This document shows positions 14,969 through 18,014 of a DNA stretch of 18,014 nucleotides, one piece after another. The notes under the pieces were generated by a model that had not been told where the DNA came from, did no database searches, and was given only the letters and a program-made list of their open reading frames with translations. This DNA comes from RGIG6353 sp045535585 (GTDB taxonomy: Bacteria > Bacillota > Clostridia > Oscillospirales > SIG627): the NCBI GenBank assembly GCA_045535585.1, contig JAZSLY010000190.1:1-18014 (forward strand). Direction: 5' to 3'. Positions within the stretch are counted from its first letter, which is position 1. Every line of letters begins with the position of its first letter. The position numbers were made by a program, and so were the translations under genes.

Positions 14969-15976
14969 TTATTCTTTTGTAATCATTCCGCCCTTATTAT
15001 ACATCTCGCAAATAAGTCTGTGAGTCTTAAGAGCTTCATCGCCGTCGATGTCAAGCTTTTCAAGCCCAAGGCAAGCGCCGTGGAAATTGTATATCTGATT
15101 TACGTGCATGTTGCCCCAGTAAACCTTACCGTTGTATCTGTCGTGAGTGGTATGTACCTCGTCCTCGGTGCCGTCGTTAAACTTGATATAAGCGTCGTCG
15201 TAACCGAATCTGACCTTACCCTTTTCGCAGAAAAGCTGAATTTCAATAGGCTCGTCGTCGCCGTAATTGTTCATACACCAGAAACCGTATACAGTACCGT
15301 TCTTGAATTTGATCAAGCCCTCGGCGCTGTCTTCCACGAAAACGATTTTATGTCCTCTGTTTGCCATGGAACAGCTAACGCTTTCAATTTCACTGTCAAC
15401 TATCCAGCGTACAAGGTCGATGGAGTGGATGGCCTGGTCAATTACAACACCGCCGCCTTCCTTGTCCCAAGTACCCTTCCAATCGCTTTCGGAATAATAT
15501 TCATCCGAACGAGTCCAGGTAAGAACGGAGCGGGCGGAAATGATTTTACCTAACTTACCGCTTTCAACCGTCTTTTTAACAAGCTGAGCAGAGGGGTTAT
15601 ATCTGCATTGAGAAATAACGCCGAATACCTTGCCCGTCTTTTTAGAAACCTCAACTGCCTTTTCAGCACTCTTAAGATCTATATCCATAGGCTTCTCGGT
15701 GATAACGTTAAGACCGTGCTCCATAGCGTAAATTGCAACGGAAGAGTGAATGTAATGAGGAAGGCACAGGTGAACTGCGTCAAGCTTCTCCTTCTCGATC
15801 ATCTCCTCGTAAGAGGTATATGCCGTAATGTTATACTGCTTAGCCTTCTCATCAGCTCTGTCCTTTTTGATATCTGCGCAGGCAACCAATACTGCTCTGT
15901 CAGAAGCTACAACAGACTCGAAATGCATAACGGAAATGCGTCCGCATCCAATGATACCAATTCTCAATTTTTCCAT
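14969..15976 (-). CDS. Gfo/Idh/MocA-family NAD(P)-dependent oxidoreductase
   Basis: These cytoplasmic enzymes oxidise or reduce a hydroxyl/keto position of sugars, inositols or sugar acids. The 335-residue protein has the N-terminal dinucleotide-binding Rossmann fold (GIIGCGRIS, 7-15), the family EKP motif (Glu94-Lys95-Pro96) with its catalytic lysine, and the C-terminal catalytic pair in D180-QAI-H184. Asp35 after the second strand suggests NAD rather than NADP. ACCTC on the plus strand (15984-15988) is its GAGGT ribosome binding site, 7 nt from the ATG. It has its own terminator and lies directly upstream of the hydrolase gene in the same direction, so processing of a sugar released by that enzyme is a reasonable inference. 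The exact substrate is unknown. Confidence 0.93.
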   Translation of the reverse strand: MEKLRIGIIGCGRISVMHFESVVASDRAVLVACADIKKDRADEKAKQYNITAYTSYEEMIEKEKLDAVHLCLPHYIHSSVAIYAMEHGLNVITEKPMDIDLKSAEKAVEVSKKTGKVFGVISQCRYNPSAQLVKKTVESGKLGKIISARSVLTWTRSDEYYSESDWKGTWDKEGGGVVIDQAIHSIDLVRWIVDSEIESVSCSMANRGHKIVFVEDSAEGLIKFKNGTVYGFWCMNNYGDDEPIEIQLFCEKGKVRFGYDDAYIKFNDGTEDEVHTTHDRYNGKVYWGNMHVNQIYNFHGACLGLEKLDIDGDEALKTHRLICEMYNKGGMITKE

Positions 15977-15989
15977 ATTTTTTACCTCG

Positions 15990-16094
15990 TAAATAATTGT
16001 TTTAACCGCTTTTATTTTATACTTTTTTAATATAATAGTAAATTAACAAATCAACGGTTTTTATGGACAAACCGGCGATTGTAAATAAAAGTGA
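15990..16094 (-). promoter_or_regulatory. Upstream region of the oxidoreductase, promoter not resolved
   Basis: The stretch is AT-rich and offers competing -10/-35 pairs on the minus strand. The best spaced is TTTACT (16037-16042) with TAAAAT (16014-16019), 17 nt apart; TTGATT at 16049-16054 is another possible -35. A short inverted repeat CGGTTT/AAACCG (16055-16060, 16069-16074) lies immediately upstream of that TTGATT and might be an operator. None of these is strong alone. Confidence 0.35.
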
Positions 16095-16130
16095 TTGCTT
16101 TGAACGGTAGAAAAAAACCGCTCAAAGCAA
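16086..16130 (-). terminator. Terminator hairpin of ackA
   Basis: A 14-bp stem (16095-16108 with 16117-16130) has an 8-nt loop. One position mismatched on the plus strand becomes G-U in the minus-strand RNA, which supports the ackA direction. The following CACTTTTATTT is only a moderate U tract. Confidence 0.75.
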
Positions 16131-16144
16131 CCTCTGTTTTATAA

Positions 16145-17350
16145 TTACTTTTTAATCAACTCGTAGGTGTCTCTTGCTATCATAAGCTCCTCGTTTGTAG
16201 GAATTACAAGAACGTGTGCAGTAGTGTCGGGCTTGGAAACATCAACCTCAAGACCATTACGCGCAGCAAAATTGTTCTTTTCGTCATCAATCTTTACGCC
16301 CATGAAGCCAAGCTTTTCAGCAACTCTCTTTCTGTAAGCGGGATTGTTCTCACCGATACCGCCTGTGAATACAACGGCGTCACATCCGCCCATAGCAGCA
16401 ATATAACCGCCAACGTACTTTGTAATCTGGTGGCAAAGCATATTCTCAACGAGCTGGCATCTTGCGTCGCCCTGTCTTGCACCTTGCTCGATGTCTCTGT
16501 TGTCACTGGTCTTTTCGGAAATACCGAGAATACCCGACTCCTTATTGAGCATCTTATCGATATCAGCAGTAGTCATATTCTCCTTGTCCATAAGGAAGGT
16601 GATGATAGCGGGGTCAATAGAGCCTGAACGTGTACCCATCATCAAGCCTTCAAGGGGAGTCATACCCATAGTGGTATCAAGGCACTTGCCGCCGTCAACC
16701 GCTGCAATAGATGAGCCGTTGCCAAGGTGACAAGTAACGATCTTTATATCCTCGGGCTTCTTGCCAAGCATTTCTGCTGCACGGAGAGTAACGTATCTGT
16801 GAGACGTACCGTGGAAGCCGTAACGGCGAATTCTATACTTTTCATAGTACTTGTAAGGAATGGGATAAAGGTATGCATAGTCGGGCATTGTCTGGTGGAA
16901 TCCGGTATCGAACACACCAACCTGAGGAATGTCGCCCATAATGCTCTGACACGCCTTAACACCGGTAAGGTTAGCAGGGTTGTGAAGAGGGCTGAGCACG
17001 CTGCACTCCTTAACGGTCTCGATAACCTCGTCTGTGATAATAACCGACTTGGAGAACTTCTCTGCACCGTGAACAAGTCTGTGTCCAACTGCGGAGATTT
17101 CTGCCATTGACGAAATAACGCCGTGGTCCTTATCAACGAGAGCGTCGATTACAAGCTTAACTGCATCCTCGTGATTCTTCATGTTTACTTCAACAACGTA
17201 ATCGTCCTTGCCTGCGGGCTTGTGCTTGAACTTACCGCCCTCGATGCCGATTCTGTCGCAAAGACCCTTTGCAAGAACAGAGTCATCTGTCATATCGATA
17301 AGCTGATATTTAAGAGATGAGCTTCCTGCATTAATAACAAGTATTTTCAT
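16145..17350 (-). CDS. ackA: Acetate kinase
   Basis: Acetate kinase converts acetyl phosphate and ADP to acetate and ATP, the energy-yielding last step of acetate fermentation. The 401-residue protein has every key residue at the positions known for the Methanosarcina enzyme: Asn7, Arg91, His123, Asp148, His180 and Arg241, in the segments NAGSSSLKY, GHRLVHG, FDTGFHQTMP, RYGFHGTSHRYV and MMGTRSG. The glutamate near 384 lies in PTNEELMIARDT. I start at the ATG at 17350, which opens the conserved strand and has AGGAGTG just upstream; the frame stays open to 17413 but would add a non-conserved leader overlapping the promoter. No phosphotransacetylase gene is adjacent. Confidence 0.97.
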   Translation of the reverse strand: MKILVINAGSSSLKYQLIDMTDDSVLAKGLCDRIGIEGGKFKHKPAGKDDYVVEVNMKNHEDAVKLVIDALVDKDHGVISSMAEISAVGHRLVHGAEKFSKSVIITDEVIETVKECSVLSPLHNPANLTGVKACQSIMGDIPQVGVFDTGFHQTMPDYAYLYPIPYKYYEKYRIRRYGFHGTSHRYVTLRAAEMLGKKPEDIKIVTCHLGNGSSIAAVDGGKCLDTTMGMTPLEGLMMGTRSGSIDPAIITFLMDKENMTTADIDKMLNKESGILGISEKTSDNRDIEQGARQGDARCQLVENMLCHQITKYVGGYIAAMGGCDAVVFTGGIGENNPAYRKRVAEKLGFMGVKIDDEKNNFAARNGLEVDVSKPDTTAHVLVIPTNEELMIARDTYELIKK

Positions 17351-17384
17351 TTGATACACTCCTATTTTTAAATTTATTAAGTAG

Positions 17385-17413
17385 AGTATATCACATAATT
17401 TACCATTTTGCAA
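17385..17413 (-). promoter_or_regulatory. Promoter of ackA
   Basis: On the minus strand, TTGCAA (17408-17413) and TATACT (17385-17390) are 17 nt apart, with an extended -10 TG. The start would be near 17378. The -35 box lies 4 nt beyond the sigma-factor stop, and no terminator separates the genes. I see no clear catabolite-responsive (cre) element. Confidence 0.7.
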
Positions 17414-17416
17414 GAG

Positions 17417-18014
17417 TTATTGAAGAAGGGATTTCAATTTTGTGCAAATTCTTTTTTCCATTCGTGACACTTTCACCTGGCTTACCCCCAAAATAGTGGC
17501 GGTCTGCTGTTGGGTAAGGTTCCTATAAAACCTTAAAGTTATCAGTTTTTTATCATTTTCGGGCAGCGACTCAATTGCCTGCCCCAAAGCAAAATTTTCT
17601 ATAGTTTTATCGGTTTCGTCTATACCGACGGGGATATCAAAGCTCGTGCCGTCCTCCGACTCTACCGTCAATGGTGATACGGGCAAGGACGCCGACATTG
17701 CAACCACCACGTCCTCGGGCGTTATATCAAGAGCCTCGGATATTTCTGTAATAGTTGGTGACGCGCCGTTTTCCTGCTCGTAGCCTTCTTCGTAATGGCG
17801 TATTCTTTGTGCGTTTCGCTTTACCTCGCGGCTGATTTTTATCAGTCCGTCATCTCTTAAAAACCGCTTTATTTCGCCATAAATCATAGGAACGGCATAG
17901 GTTGTAAGGGCTGTGTCATAGGTGAAGTCAAACCCTCTTATTGCCTTAATGAGCCCTATCATTCCAATTTGCATCAGGTCGTCAAAATCGGCGCCTCTGT
18001 CTAAAAAGCGCTTG
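17417..18014 (-). CDS. sigF: Sporulation RNA polymerase sigma factor, SigF-like (5' end outside window)
   Basis: This is a sigma-70 family factor; 198 residues are visible and the gene continues beyond the right edge. The visible part starts in region 2 (KRFLDRGADFDDLMQIG, then GLIKAIRGFD), passes through the sporulation-sigma hallmark TYAVPMIYGEIKRFLRDDG, and ends with the region 4 helix-turn-helix (about residues 167-189, TATILGVSQVKVSRMEKRI). FLRDDG followed by IKISR and the SQVKVSRMEK form resemble SigF (spoIIAC) more than SigG or SigE. SigF directs early forespore transcription. The spoIIAA and spoIIAB genes would be expected just upstream, outside the window. The frame is fixed by reading without a stop from 18013. 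Assignment to SigF over SigG is moderate. Confidence 0.8.
   Translation of the reverse strand, partial: KRFLDRGADFDDLMQIGMIGLIKAIRGFDFTYDTALTTYAVPMIYGEIKRFLRDDGLIKISREVKRNAQRIRHYEEGYEQENGASPTITEISEALDITPEDVVVAMSASLPVSPLTVESEDGTSFDIPVGIDETDKTIENFALGQAIESLPENDKKLITLRFYRNLTQQQTATILGVSQVKVSRMEKRICTKLKSLLQ

Noticed and set aside
15020..15553. 177-codon open frame on the plus strand
   Set aside because: It is antisense to the Gfo/Idh/MocA gene, whose motifs are intact along the same stretch.
16031..16036. TATAAT on the plus strand as a promoter
   Set aside because: No plus-strand gene follows and there is no -35 at proper spacing; the region is simply AT-rich.
17351..17413. Longer N-terminus for acetate kinase
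   Set aside because: It would cover the promoter -10 and the ribosome binding site, and acetate kinases begin at the MKILVINAGS strand.
17351..17416. Possible cre (CcpA) site in front of ackA
   Set aside because: I could not find the TGNAANCGNNNNCA-type core in the 66-nt gap.
1..18014. CRISPR array, tRNA, rRNA, insertion sequence or prophage
   Set aside because: No regularly spaced repeats, cloverleaf-like tRNA sequence, transposase or phage-like protein was seen; all sizeable frames are explained by the listed genes or their shadows.

Overview
The window looks like a chromosomal segment from a spore-forming Clostridia-type member of the Bacillota, plausibly an uncultured gut lineage. Evidence seen directly: the 3' part of a sporulation-type sigma factor (best fit SigF), Gram-positive style lipoproteins with lipoboxes, strong purine-rich ribosome binding sites, a PPi-type 6-phosphofructokinase, acetate kinase, and many compact Rho-independent terminators. 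The taxonomic placement is inference from gene families; there is no rRNA or other marker to settle it. I see no mobile element, CRISPR array, tRNA or rRNA.

Left part (1-5560, + strand): a strong extended -10 promoter drives a complete CUT1-type carbohydrate ABC importer in the order ATPase, permease 1, permease 2, solute-binding lipoprotein. Two of its junctions are stop/start overlaps (TAATG and ATGA). The binding protein is unusual in also having a C-terminal membrane helix. A consensus promoter overlapping its stop codon then drives a separate small lipoprotein made of two OB-fold-like units. A terminator follows, facing a second hairpin that serves the convergent minus-strand genes.

Middle part (5604-11860, - strand, read from right to left): mgtE ends at its own terminator. 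A tightly packed four-gene operon follows (GNAT acetyltransferase, SAM methyltransferase, Hsp33 chaperone, PPi-dependent phosphofructokinase), with 11-nt and 4-nt overlaps and a 1-nt gap. It ends in a terminator whose 3' arm carries the -35 box of the downstream MATE efflux gene.

Right part (11911-18014, - strand): sigF-like gene (cut by the window edge), acetate kinase with its own promoter, a Gfo/Idh/MocA oxidoreductase, and a large cytoplasmic glycoside hydrolase distantly like GH106. The hydrolase has its own promoter, with a 26-bp inverted repeat over the transcription start, and mgtE lies just downstream of it. Taken together, the importer, hydrolase, oxidoreductase, phosphofructokinase and acetate kinase suggest uptake of an oligosaccharide, intracellular cleavage and sugar oxidation, then glycolysis and acetate formation. 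That link is inference: these genes are in separate transcription units, and no dedicated regulator is present.

Most of the window is ordinary metabolism. The points most worth a second look are the doubly anchored binding protein with its neighbouring OB-fold lipoprotein, the uncharacterised hydrolase/oxidoreductase pair with its operator-like repeat, and the terminator/promoter fusion upstream of the MATE gene.
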